5,245 nucleotides of DNA, from assembly GCA_934630995.1 (NCBI GenBank), contig CAKTXU010000162.1, positions 1 through 5,245 on the forward strand. Reading direction: 5' to 3'. Below the pieces are notes generated by a model. It did no database searches. It was not told the DNA's origin and worked only from the letters and a program-made list of their open reading frames with translations. The stretch comes from an uncultured Eubacteriales bacterium (GTDB taxonomy: Bacteria > Bacillota > Clostridia > Oscillospirales > Acutalibacteraceae). Made by a program: the position numbers and the translations under genes. Positions 1 through 5,076 of this stretch are shown piece by piece. Each line of letters opens with the position of its first letter. Position 1 is the stretch's first letter.

Positions 1-13
1 ATAAAAGAAACAG

Positions 14-56
14 AGCATAAGAGCCGCCCGGCCATCAGCCGGGCGGCTCTTATGCT
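14..56 (-). terminator. Intrinsic terminator of the ArsR-type regulator gene
   Basis: Positions 14-32 and 38-56 form a perfect 19-bp stem closed by the 5-base loop at 33-37, with a GC-rich core. On the minus strand the stem is followed by a T-rich tail (rightmost bases CTGTTTCTTTTAT, read toward position 1), as expected of a Rho-independent terminator. It lies 16 bases past the TAA stop of the regulator gene and probably ends that gene's transcript. The plus-strand side is also fairly T-rich, so it could also stop transcripts arriving from the left. Confidence 0.9.
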
Positions 57-71
57 ATCTCACGTTCTCTT

Positions 72-1112
72 TTAGTCCGCATACTGATTCAACATGGTGC
101 AAACAGCGGAAAAATATCCTTTATTGATGCGGTACAATACGGTCCGCCCTTGATTCCTGGTTTTGAGCATATTGGCCCGCAGCATTGCGGTAAGGTGTTG
201 ACAGGCATCCGTTCCTGTGATTCCCAACTCCCGTTCGACGTCCCATATCGTAACTTCTGATTTACAGTCAATCAAGTCCAAAATCTCTAAACGTTTCGCA
301 TCCGCAATCACATTACCCAAAACATCCAGCCTGGGTATTTTCACCGCGGATATGCAGTATTCCAGGCTCGCTTTATAATCCAGTCCCAGCAGTAAAACTG
401 CCTTATCAGCCAAATAAATCGTTTTTATGCAGTTCTTATTGATAAAGCATGCGGACACATAGATGCTGTCGAAATCGTCCAGATGACAGCTTTCATTCCT
501 GCATAATTTCAATTGTTCCGAAACGGTTTCTAAATCAAACTGTTGCTCCAATAAACTGAGTTTCTTATTTTTCTCGCTATACTGCTTTGCCAGTGAAATC
601 TCCATGGTCATCAGTTGTAAAGACAGCTTTTGCAGGACGGGGAGAGGGTTGATGAAAAAGGCGTACAGGGCGCTTTTGACCGAATCGCTGTAGGAGGAGT
701 CTTTAATCAGTTGGCCGACAGCCGCAATGGAATTCCTGCACTCCTCCACCGCGCTTTCATCCGTTTCGGTAAAATAATAGCGAATCAGATTGGCCTTGAC
801 CTGTTCGTGATCCGTCAGCGCCATTTGCACCCTGGAAAGAGAATATGTAGTCGTGAAATCCTCGCTATAGGGATCAAAATAGCAATCCGTCATGAAGCAT
901 TTGCCATTGTCCTTCAGAAAAAAGAAGGGAAGCAAATCGTCGGGAATCTCCTCATAGTCCCTTAATACCTGGGTAAAAAACGCCGTGTCCTCGGCGGACT
1001 GATTGTAATTCACCAGATGAGTCAGACAATAGTCCGTATTGAAATACAAAATAAACAGGAAAAACAGGTCATAGGTATACCCCGGATCCTTAATAAATCG
1101 TATTGTTATCAC
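72..1112 (-). CDS. ArsR-type winged-helix transcriptional regulator with long N-terminal region
   Basis: The C-terminal part (about residues 264-342 of 346) matches the ArsR winged-helix fold. It has an opening helix containing DAKRLEILDLI, the helix-turn-helix DVERELGITGTDACQHLTAM, and a wing with NQGRTVLYRIN. The first 260 or so residues are not a domain I recognise; they are rich in aromatic and acidic residues, have no clear membrane segment, and probably sense a ligand or mediate dimerisation (inference). The classical ArsR metal-binding ELCVCDL motif is absent, so metal sensing by that site is unlikely. I chose GTG at 1112 as the start because the longer TTG-initiated frame (to 1130) would put the Shine-Dalgarno AAGGAGG inside the coding sequence. 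The gene has its own promoter and terminator. Its GC content is visibly lower than that of the metabolic genes to its right, possibly a sign of separate origin. Its target is unknown. Confidence 0.85.
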   Translation of the reverse strand: MITIRFIKDPGYTYDLFFLFILYFNTDYCLTHLVNYNQSAEDTAFFTQVLRDYEEIPDDLLPFFFLKDNGKCFMTDCYFDPYSEDFTTTYSLSRVQMALTDHEQVKANLIRYYFTETDESAVEECRNSIAAVGQLIKDSSYSDSVKSALYAFFINPLPVLQKLSLQLMTMEISLAKQYSEKNKKLSLLEQQFDLETVSEQLKLCRNESCHLDDFDSIYVSACFINKNCIKTIYLADKAVLLLGLDYKASLEYCISAVKIPRLDVLGNVIADAKRLEILDLIDCKSEVTIWDVERELGITGTDACQHLTAMLRANMLKTRNQGRTVLYRINKGYFSAVCTMLNQYAD

Positions 1113-1119
1113 GGCGGTA

Positions 1120-1127
1120 CCCTCCTT
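1120..1127 (-). promoter_or_regulatory. Ribosome binding site that sets the GTG start of the regulator
   Basis: Minus-strand AAGGAGGG is a near-perfect Shine-Dalgarno sequence. GGAGG is followed by 8 bases and then GTG at 1112-1110, which is ideal spacing. The upstream TTG at 1130-1128 directly precedes this motif and so cannot use it. Confidence 0.85.
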
Positions 1128-1162
1128 CAAAATACGATGAAATCCTCATTCCCCTCGACTAG

Positions 1163-1191
1163 AGCTTACCACAGACAAGGATAGAAATCAA
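1163..1191 (-). promoter_or_regulatory. Likely promoter of the regulator gene (extended -10)
   Basis: On the minus strand, TTGATT (1191-1186) is separated by 17 bases from TAAGCT (1168-1163), which is preceded by TGTGG, the TRTGn extended -10 signature of Gram-positive sigma-A promoters. The -10 hexamer itself is a weak match. The 9-base string TCTGTGGTA recurs at the promoter of the one-carbon operon (3806-3798), which supports the call. The transcript would start near 1156, giving a leader of about 44 bases. Confidence 0.5.
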
Positions 1192-1210
1192 CAGAATTTA
1201 GAGTATTTTT

Positions 1211-1226
1211 TGAAAGATACCTTTCA
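1211..1226. repeat. Short inverted repeat between regulator promoter and methyltransferase pseudogene
   Basis: TGAAAG and CTTTCA are separated by ATAC, a perfect 6-bp dyad. It lies 20 bases upstream of the regulator's -35 box and 32 bases past the end of the methyltransferase pseudogene. It lacks a T tract on the minus strand, so it is a poor terminator for that operon; on the plus strand it is followed by GTTTCTTTTAAT. It could be an operator or chance. The rest of the 145-base gap between the two genes holds only the regulator promoter and ribosome binding site. Confidence 0.3.
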
Positions 1227-1257
1227 GTTTCTTTTAATATATGCCTGGCCGGTGCTC

Positions 1258-1993
1258 TCACGCCATCAGCGCCCGCATACCCGCGATGTAGGACAGGCAG
1301 AATTCATCCCGTCCCAGCAGGGCTTCCGACGCCAGCAGGGCGGTCCGCATGGCCTGGGAGGACGGATCCAGAATGGCCGCGTCCAATCCCGCGGCCAGCG
1401 CCATGGACAGGAAGGCCGCGTTAAGATGGATCCGCCGGGGCAGGCCGAAGGAGATATTGGACAGCCCGCAGACGGTCTTTACCTCCGGCAGGGCCGCCTT
1501 GACCCCGCGGATGGTGTCCAGGGCCGTCACGGCGCCGTTTTCGGCGGGGGCTACCGCCTCCGCCAGCACGTCGATATAGAGGGCGTCCGCCGGTATCCCC
1601 GCCGCCGTCAGCTTATCGGCGAGCCGCACGGCGTTTTCCACCCGTCCGGCGGCGTCGGCGGGCACCGCGCCGTCCCGCAGAGGCAGGCAGACCACCGCCG
1701 CGCCGGCCTCCCGGATGCGGGGGAGCAGCGCGTCATAGCGGGCGTCCAGGCTGACCGAATTGACCATCACCGGCCTGTCCCCGGCCTCCGGCAGGGCCGC
1801 GGCCAGCACGGCGGGAGTGGGGGAATCCAGCATCAGCCCGCAGGCCGATTCCCGCGGTGTTGACATCCAGATAGGCGGCCCCGCCCGCCTCCTGCGCGCG
1901 GATGAGGCTCCGCAGCGCCTCCTCATCCCCCTCCCGCATGGCCGTCAAGGTTTTGGGAATGGAGCTGTTCAGCTTTTCACCGATAATCAGCAT
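1258..1993 (-). pseudogene. Methyltetrahydrofolate:corrinoid methyltransferase (pterin-binding, DHPS-like), broken by deletion and frameshift
   Basis: Intact members move the methyl group of methyl-THF to the cobalt of a corrinoid protein (AcsE/MetH pterin-binding family, TIM barrel). The N-terminal piece starts with ATG at 1993, reads MLIIGEKLNSS and runs to YLDVNTA (GCG codon at 1855-1853). The family sequence resumes one base later, in another frame, at ESACGLMLDSP (from 1851). It then continues intact through MVNSVSLD, YIDVL, CGLSNISFGLP and LDAAILDP to the TGA at 1258. From family knowledge, about 20 residues normally lie between DVNT and the LDSP strand; here they are absent, so about 60 bases with a length of 3n+2 seem lost. 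The joined pieces total about 244 residues against the usual 260-270. Translation from the ATG would end after 86 residues at 1733. The start overlaps the end of the upstream gene by 7 bases and has a GAGGAGG ribosome binding site 10 bases upstream, so it was translationally coupled. An assembly error is the main alternative. Confidence 0.82.
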
Positions 1994-3759
1994 TGACCGG
2001 CTTCCTCCTCGTTCCGAATAGTGCGGACCACCGCCTCGGACAAATCGATACGCCTGAGCGGCGTCATGATATAATAGCCGTCGCAGGCATCCCGTACCCG
2101 CCCGATAATCTCCGCGCAGTAGCGCAGGCTGATGTCCCGGGCTTCCTCCCGGCCCTTGTCCCGCAGCGCCCCCACCACCGTGTCCGGAATCTCGATGCCG
2201 GGCACCTCGTTGTTCAGGAAAACGGCGTTGCGGTAGCCCGCCACCGGCATGATTCCCGCCAGCAGACGGCAGGACAGGGCCTGGCGCGCCTGCCGGAAAT
2301 TGGCGATTCCCCGATCGGAAAACAGGGGCTGGGTGATGAGGCAGCGGGCGCCGTTTTCCAGCTTCCGCTCCGCCCGGCACAGCTCCTGGGAAAAATTGGC
2401 CGCGTTGATATTCAGCGCCGCGCAGATATAATACGGGGTTTCGGGGAACAGCTCCTCGTTGAGGCTGGCGATGAAACGGATGAGCTGCCAGGAATTCAGG
2501 CCAAAGACATTTTTGGTGGAGAATCGATCCGTTTCGGGGACGGCGTCCCCGGTAATCGCCAGGACGTGGCGGACGCCGAACAGGCTTCCCGCCAGCAGAT
2601 CCCCCTTGATGGCTATCTGGTTCCGGTCCCGGCAGCAGAGATGGGGCAGGACCTCGATTCCCGTTTCCCGGCGGCAGAGCCCGGCGGTCATCAGGCTGGA
2701 GGCGCGGGGCTTGGCCATGGGGGAATCGGGCAGGGTGACGAAATCCGCTCCCCGCGCCTTCAGCCGCCGGCAGGCGTCCAGAAGGAAGCCCGCTTCTCCA
2801 TCGGTGGGCGGGGGCAGCTCCACCGCCACCACCGGATGAACGCAGGCTTCCAGAGGGCTGGGGGTGGGCTCACGGCCGCGGGGCTTTTCCACGGCGATAA
2901 CGGCCGCCGTCCGGTCCCCGCCGTCCCGCAGGCTGTCCGCCGCCGCCCGGATATGCCGGGGCGTCGTGCCGCAGCAGCCGCCCAGCACCTGGACGCCGCT
3001 GTCCCGCAGCTCCCGGATGCGTCCGGCGAAATAGGCCGGATTGTCGAGATAGACGCACCGCCCGTTGACGGTGGACGGGTAACCCGCGTTGGGCATGGCG
3101 GACAGCCGGTACCGTCCCGGCTCCACCCGCCTGAGCAGCTCCAGCATGTGGGCAGGCCCGCACACGCAGTTGAGCCCCACCACATCGGCCCCCAGCGCCG
3201 CCGCCTGGGCGAACAGCTCCAGGTAATGCCGCCCCCGGCGGGTATATCCGTCCCGGGTGACGGCAAAGGAGGCGATGATAAGCCCGTCCGCCGTGGTTTC
3301 CCGGATCCGGCGGAAGGCTTCGCCGCAGGGGGCCGCCTCCGGCAGGGTTTCAAATAAAAAGCGGGTGGCCCCCGCCCGCAGCAGCACGTCGGCTATGGCG
3401 GCGTATTCCGCCTGCGCCTCCGGGGCGTCCTCTCCCTCCACCGGGCCGATATCCGCGAATACCAGAGCGCCGGTCCCCTCCGCGGCCCGGGCCGCCAGGG
3501 CATAGCCCTGCCGCAGCAGTTCATCCCGCCGCCCGGTGTCCCCGGTCAGGCGGCGGTTTACCCCATAGGTGTTGGTCTTGACGGCGGCCGCGCCGCTGTC
3601 GATATAGTCCCGGTGGATCCGGACGACCTCTTCCGGGTCCAGCAGGCAGGCAAGCTCGGGATGGTCCCGCGCCTCGTCGGGAACGGCGGGGAGAGAGGCG
3701 TAATAGGTGCCGAAAGCCCCGTCAAAGAGCAGCGTCCCTTCATTTTCCAGCGTTGCCAA
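1987..3759 (-). CDS. Bifunctional homocysteine S-methyltransferase / methylenetetrahydrofolate reductase
   Basis: A 590-residue cytosolic fusion like Bacillus YitJ. Residues about 8-285 form the homocysteine methyltransferase domain: the opening LLFDGAFGTYY, TNTYGVNR, then the zinc-binding cysteines in GLNCVCGP (Cys198) and GGCCGTTP (Cys262, Cys263). Residues about 305-585 form the MTHFR barrel, with VAVELPPP (Glu314, the equivalent of the catalytic Glu in E. coli MetF), LPHLCCRDRN, LAITGD, NINAANF, ITQPLF, GIMPV and NNEVPGIEIP. The second half should reduce methylene-THF to methyl-THF with a flavin; the first should methylate homocysteine to methionine, from a methyl-corrinoid or another methyl donor. 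TTG is chosen as start: it follows AGGAAAGGGG at 9-base spacing, an in-frame TGA lies 7 codons upstream, and the conserved core begins at residue 10. The gene leads an operon with the overlapping methyl-THF:corrinoid methyltransferase, which favours a corrinoid methyl donor. The transcript leader is too short for a SAM or cobalamin riboswitch. Confidence 0.94.
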   Translation of the reverse strand: MATLENEGTLLFDGAFGTYYASLPAVPDEARDHPELACLLDPEEVVRIHRDYIDSGAAAVKTNTYGVNRRLTGDTGRRDELLRQGYALAARAAEGTGALVFADIGPVEGEDAPEAQAEYAAIADVLLRAGATRFLFETLPEAAPCGEAFRRIRETTADGLIIASFAVTRDGYTRRGRHYLELFAQAAALGADVVGLNCVCGPAHMLELLRRVEPGRYRLSAMPNAGYPSTVNGRCVYLDNPAYFAGRIRELRDSGVQVLGGCCGTTPRHIRAAADSLRDGGDRTAAVIAVEKPRGREPTPSPLEACVHPVVAVELPPPTDGEAGFLLDACRRLKARGADFVTLPDSPMAKPRASSLMTAGLCRRETGIEVLPHLCCRDRNQIAIKGDLLAGSLFGVRHVLAITGDAVPETDRFSTKNVFGLNSWQLIRFIASLNEELFPETPYYICAALNINAANFSQELCRAERKLENGARCLITQPLFSDRGIANFRQARQALSCRLLAGIMPVAGYRNAVFLNNEVPGIEIPDTVVGALRDKGREEARDISLRYCAEIIGRVRDACDGYYIMTPLRRIDLSEAVVRTIRNEEEAGQC

Positions 3760-3768
3760 TCGCTCGTT

Positions 3769-3778
3769 CCCCTTTCCT
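3769..3778 (-). promoter_or_regulatory. Ribosome binding site that sets the TTG start of the fusion gene
   Basis: Minus-strand AGGAAAGGGG is followed by 9 bases and then TTG at 3759-3757. An in-frame TGA at 3780-3778 blocks any longer reading, and there is no in-frame ATG or GTG before the conserved N-terminal motif. Confidence 0.75.
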
Positions 3779-3793
3779 CAAAAGCAGGAAGTT

Positions 3794-3822
3794 AGTATAC
3801 CACAGAGCCGAAAAAATGTAAA
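3794..3822 (-). promoter_or_regulatory. Strong sigma-A type promoter of the one-carbon/methionine operon
   Basis: On the minus strand TTTACA (3822-3817) and TATACT (3799-3794) each match consensus at 5 of 6 positions, with 17-base spacing. TGTGG just before the -10 box is an extended -10 (TRTGn) element. Transcription would start near 3787, leaving a leader of about 28 bases that has room only for the ribosome binding site. No operator or riboswitch is visible, so control, if any, would be by a protein or at initiation. Confidence 0.85.
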
Positions 3823-3829
3823 CCGGCCG

Positions 3830-3870
3830 AAAAAAGTAACGAAATGCGGGCCATGTTTCATGGCCCGCAT
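3830..3870 (-). terminator. Intrinsic terminator of ribU
   Basis: A perfect 12-bp stem (3844-3855 with 3859-3870, arms ATGCGGGCCATG and CATGGCCCGCAT) with a 3-base loop lies 16 bases past the ribU stop. On the minus strand it is followed by TTCGTTAC and then six T (3835-3830). The T run is a little far from the stem, but the tail starts with TT and is weakly paired. The T run overlaps the -35/upstream region of the next operon's promoter, so the two units are packed closely. Confidence 0.8.
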
Positions 3871-3886
3871 GAGGTGTTCCCTGGGT

Positions 3887-4468
3887 TCAGTCCAGCATCA
3901 GGAGCTGCCGGTTTTTGTTCAGAAAGGGGGTCAGGGCCTTGAGCAGCAGACCGGCCAGCAGGCAGTTCACTCCCGCCTTGCCCAGATTGAAGGGGATGAT
4001 CAGGGGCACCAGCATGTCGATCACCACTTGCCGGGGCGCGCCCAGAAATTCCACCGTCAGCACCAGATTCATCGGAATCATGATTAGGGTCATGGCCAGG
4101 GTGCCCAGCACCAGGCCCAGGATGGTTTCCTTCAGGTTCTTCCGGTGCCGGTAAAAGAGGCTGACGATGACCACCATCACCCCGGAGGCCACGAAATGCA
4201 TCACCAGCCCGACCCAGCCGTTGCCTCCCAGCAGGAAGGCCTGCACCACGCTGACCACCAGCAGTATGGTCAGCCCCGCCACCGGGCCGTAAATCATGCC
4301 GCCCAGCAGAATGGGCACGTCGGCCATATCGTATTCAAGAAAGCCGAAGGGAATCCGGAGGATGAGCACCAGCACCACCGACAGGGCCGCCAGCATCGCC
4401 AGCTGGGCCGAACGAACGATTTGCCTGTTTCTCAGAATGATTTGCCCGCGTTTCAACACAATCTCCAT
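3887..4468 (-). CDS. ribU: Riboflavin ECF transporter substrate-binding protein RibU
   Basis: A 193-residue polytopic membrane protein, the S-component that binds riboflavin and works with a shared EcfA/EcfA'/EcfT energising module encoded elsewhere. After a short basic N-terminus come five to six hydrophobic segments (about residues 18-38, 52-80, 86-106, 115-137 and 150-180). Family motifs are EYDMADVPILLGGMIYGPVAG-like sequence at about 45-65 (acidic DMADVP then YGPVAG), ILGLVLGTLAMTL at 116-128 and IIPFNLGKAGVN near 157-168. The identity is backed by the FMN riboswitch upstream. The same frame stays open to TTG at 4546, but that start would require coding through the riboswitch terminator at 4488-4519 and is rejected. 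ATG at 4468 is used here, but its only upstream purine run (GGAAAAGG) abuts it. TTG at 4456, 6 bases after GGAG, is an equally good candidate and would give 189 residues. Monocistronic. Confidence 0.93.
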   Translation of the reverse strand: MEIVLKRGQIILRNRQIVRSAQLAMLAALSVVLVLILRIPFGFLEYDMADVPILLGGMIYGPVAGLTILLVVSVVQAFLLGGNGWVGLVMHFVASGVMVVIVSLFYRHRKNLKETILGLVLGTLAMTLIMIPMNLVLTVEFLGAPRQVVIDMLVPLIIPFNLGKAGVNCLLAGLLLKALTPFLNKNRQLLMLD

Positions 4469-4487
4469 CCTTTTCCGGCTGCCAACG

Positions 4488-4519
4488 AAAAACGCCCCGC
4501 CGAAAAGCTCGGCGGGGCG
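4488..4519 (-). terminator. Riboswitch-controlled intrinsic terminator upstream of ribU
   Basis: An 11-bp stem (4493-4503 with 4509-4519; arms CGCCCCGCCGA and TCGGCGGGGCG) with a 5-base loop is followed on the minus strand by TTTTT (4492-4488). It lies between the FMN aptamer and the ribU start, the expected place for the expression platform. FMN binding should favour this hairpin and stop transcription before ribU. Confidence 0.92.
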
Positions 4520-4525
4520 GCGACA

Positions 4526-4543
4526 CGCAAAGGGCCCTTTGCG
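4526..4543 (-). repeat. 18-bp palindrome between aptamer and terminator
   Basis: CGCAAAGGGCCCTTTGCG is a perfect palindrome. In RNA it can fold as a 7-bp stem with GGCC as loop, just after the closing helix of the FMN aptamer and 6 bases before the terminator stem. It may act as a spacer hairpin or pause site in the expression platform (inference). Confidence 0.6.
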
Positions 4544-4545
4544 CA

Positions 4546-4688
4546 ATCTTCTTTCATCCGGACTCTGACCGTCGGCTCCGGGATCACACCGGAATCTGCC
4601 GCCGGAACCATGGTTCCGGCCCTGCTCGCGGGCTCGCCGTACAAAACGGCATCACCGCCGGTGGGGACTTTCACCCCGCCCCGAAGAC
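4546..4688 (-). promoter_or_regulatory. FMN riboswitch aptamer (RFN element)
   Basis: The minus strand shows the RFN consensus in order: GGGGCGGGGTGAAAGTCCCC, ACCGGCGGTGATG, GAGCCCGCGAGC, a variable stem, GGCAGATTCCGGTGTGATCC, GGAGCCGACGGTCAGAG and TCCGGATG. The closing helix P1 pairs GTCTTC (4688-4683) with GAAGAT (4551-4546), including one G-U pair. The variable stem is the 20-base palindrome at 4601-4620. It senses FMN in the nascent transcript and, with the terminator at 4488-4519, should switch ribU off when flavin is plentiful. All the most conserved strings of the family are present, so it looks functional. Confidence 0.97.
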
Positions 4689-4701
4689 AGCTGTTCAATT
4701 T

Positions 4702-4721
4702 ATGCGGCGCTGCCGCCGCAT
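4702..4721 (-). other. 5' leader hairpin of the ribU transcript
   Basis: A perfect 8-bp stem (arms ATGCGGCG and CGCCGCAT) with a 4-base loop lies 2-3 bases after the predicted transcription start (near 4723) and 13 bases before the FMN aptamer. A hairpin at the very 5' end of an mRNA often protects against decay; that role here is inference. It is not followed by a T run, so it is not a terminator. Confidence 0.6.
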
Positions 4722-4729
4722 TGATATAT

Positions 4730-4758
4730 AGTGTACGCCGTCCGCAGTGCCGCGTCAA
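4730..4758 (-). promoter_or_regulatory. Promoter of ribU and its riboswitch leader
   Basis: On the minus strand TTGACG (4758-4753, 5 of 6 matches) is separated by 17 bases from TACACT (4735-4730, 4 of 6), followed by an AT-rich ATATAT discriminator side. Transcription would start near 4723. The leader to the ribU start is then about 255 bases and contains the 5' hairpin, the FMN aptamer and the terminator. Confidence 0.75.
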
Positions 4759-4766
4759 GAGCGAAA

Positions 4767-4785
4767 GCCCCCAAACATTGGGGGC
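4767..4785 (-). terminator. Possible weak terminator between the repeat region and ribU promoter
   Basis: A perfect 8-bp stem (GCCCCCAA with TTGGGGGC) with a 3-base loop. On the minus strand it is followed by TTTCGCTCTT, a broken T tract that runs into the ribU -35 box. It could insulate ribU from minus-strand transcripts arriving from the noncoding region to the right. The tract is poor, so the call is tentative. A similar hairpin, CCCCAA-ATC-TTGGGG, occurs at 4988-5002. Confidence 0.4.
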
Positions 4786-5076
4786 CGCGGGCACAAGAAA
4801 CTGCCTATAACGCTGTCCGGTGATTTACGGCGGCGGAGGTGTAAGGAGGCGCGGTAGTACAGTGAGCGCTCAAGTGCAAGGCATCTCATCGCTGCTCATA
4901 GGATGAAACAGCATACCATTATCTTGGAAAAACGGCGTTGCCGACTTTGTCGGCAGGAGGGCGTTTAGCCCGACAGGGGTTCTTGCTCCCCAAATCTTGG
5001 GGCACATAGATAATTCCTATACCCCTCTGATAGGTTGCATTGGAGCCCTGGATCGGCCCTCGTCAAGTGAGACATT
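4786..5076. other. Gene-free stretch rich in short inverted repeats; possible structured RNA
   Basis: I recognise no gene or known RNA family here. Hairpins visible on the plus strand are TGCCGAC-TTT-GTCGGCA (4939-4955), GGGC-GTTTA-GCCC (4959-4971), CCCCAA-ATC-TTGGGG (4988-5002), ATAG-CTAT flanked by GGGG/CCCC (4999-5025) and CCTAT-ATAGG (5016-5034). Several use the same strands, so they are mutually exclusive. The 13-base string TTGGAAAAACGGC at 4924-4936 recurs in both tandem repeats to the right, so part of the region looks like a degenerate repeat copy. Open frames are short: on the plus strand 14 codons from GTG at 4862 (AAGGAGG at 4843-4849, spacing 12) overlapping 21 codons from ATG at 4903; on the minus strand 28 codons from GTG at 5005. 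None resembles a known protein. Confidence 0.45.

Noticed and set aside
630..965. Plus-strand open frame of 111 codons inside the regulator gene
   Set aside because: No domain, and it lies entirely opposite a gene with clear family motifs, promoter and terminator.
1846..1860. Programmed ribosomal frameshift joining the two methyltransferase pieces
   Set aside because: No slippery heptamer is seen, and a shift alone would not restore the roughly 20 residues missing between the motifs.
1210..1863. Plus-strand open frame of 217 codons opposite the methyltransferase pseudogene
   Set aside because: Low-complexity Gly/Arg/Gln/His product with no motif or ribosome binding site; an antisense shadow of high-GC coding sequence.
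1993..3357. Plus-strand open frame of 454 codons opposite the fusion gene
   Set aside because: Its product is rich in Gly, Arg, Pro, Gln and His with no recognisable motif. It mirrors the codon pattern of the well-supported minus-strand gene.
3760..3793. SAM (S-box) or cobalamin riboswitch in front of the methionine operon
   Set aside because: The predicted leader is about 28 bases, too short for either, and none of their conserved strings is present.
4453..4794. Minus-strand open frame of 113 codons over the riboswitch
   Set aside because: It coincides with the aptamer, terminator and promoter of ribU, whose conserved RNA motifs explain the sequence.
4145..4810. Plus-strand open frame of 221 codons covering ribU start, riboswitch and promoter
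   Set aside because: It is antisense to a clear FMN riboswitch and membrane gene, and its composition is not protein-like.
4919..5005. Minus-strand frame of 28 codons from GTG at 5005
   Set aside because: Only a weak AGGA ribosome site, no recognised motif, and it overlaps the inverted repeats that account for much of the sequence.
4786..5076. Known housekeeping RNA (6S, SRP RNA, tmRNA, RNase P) or T-box
   Set aside because: None of the conserved strings of these families that I know was found on either strand.
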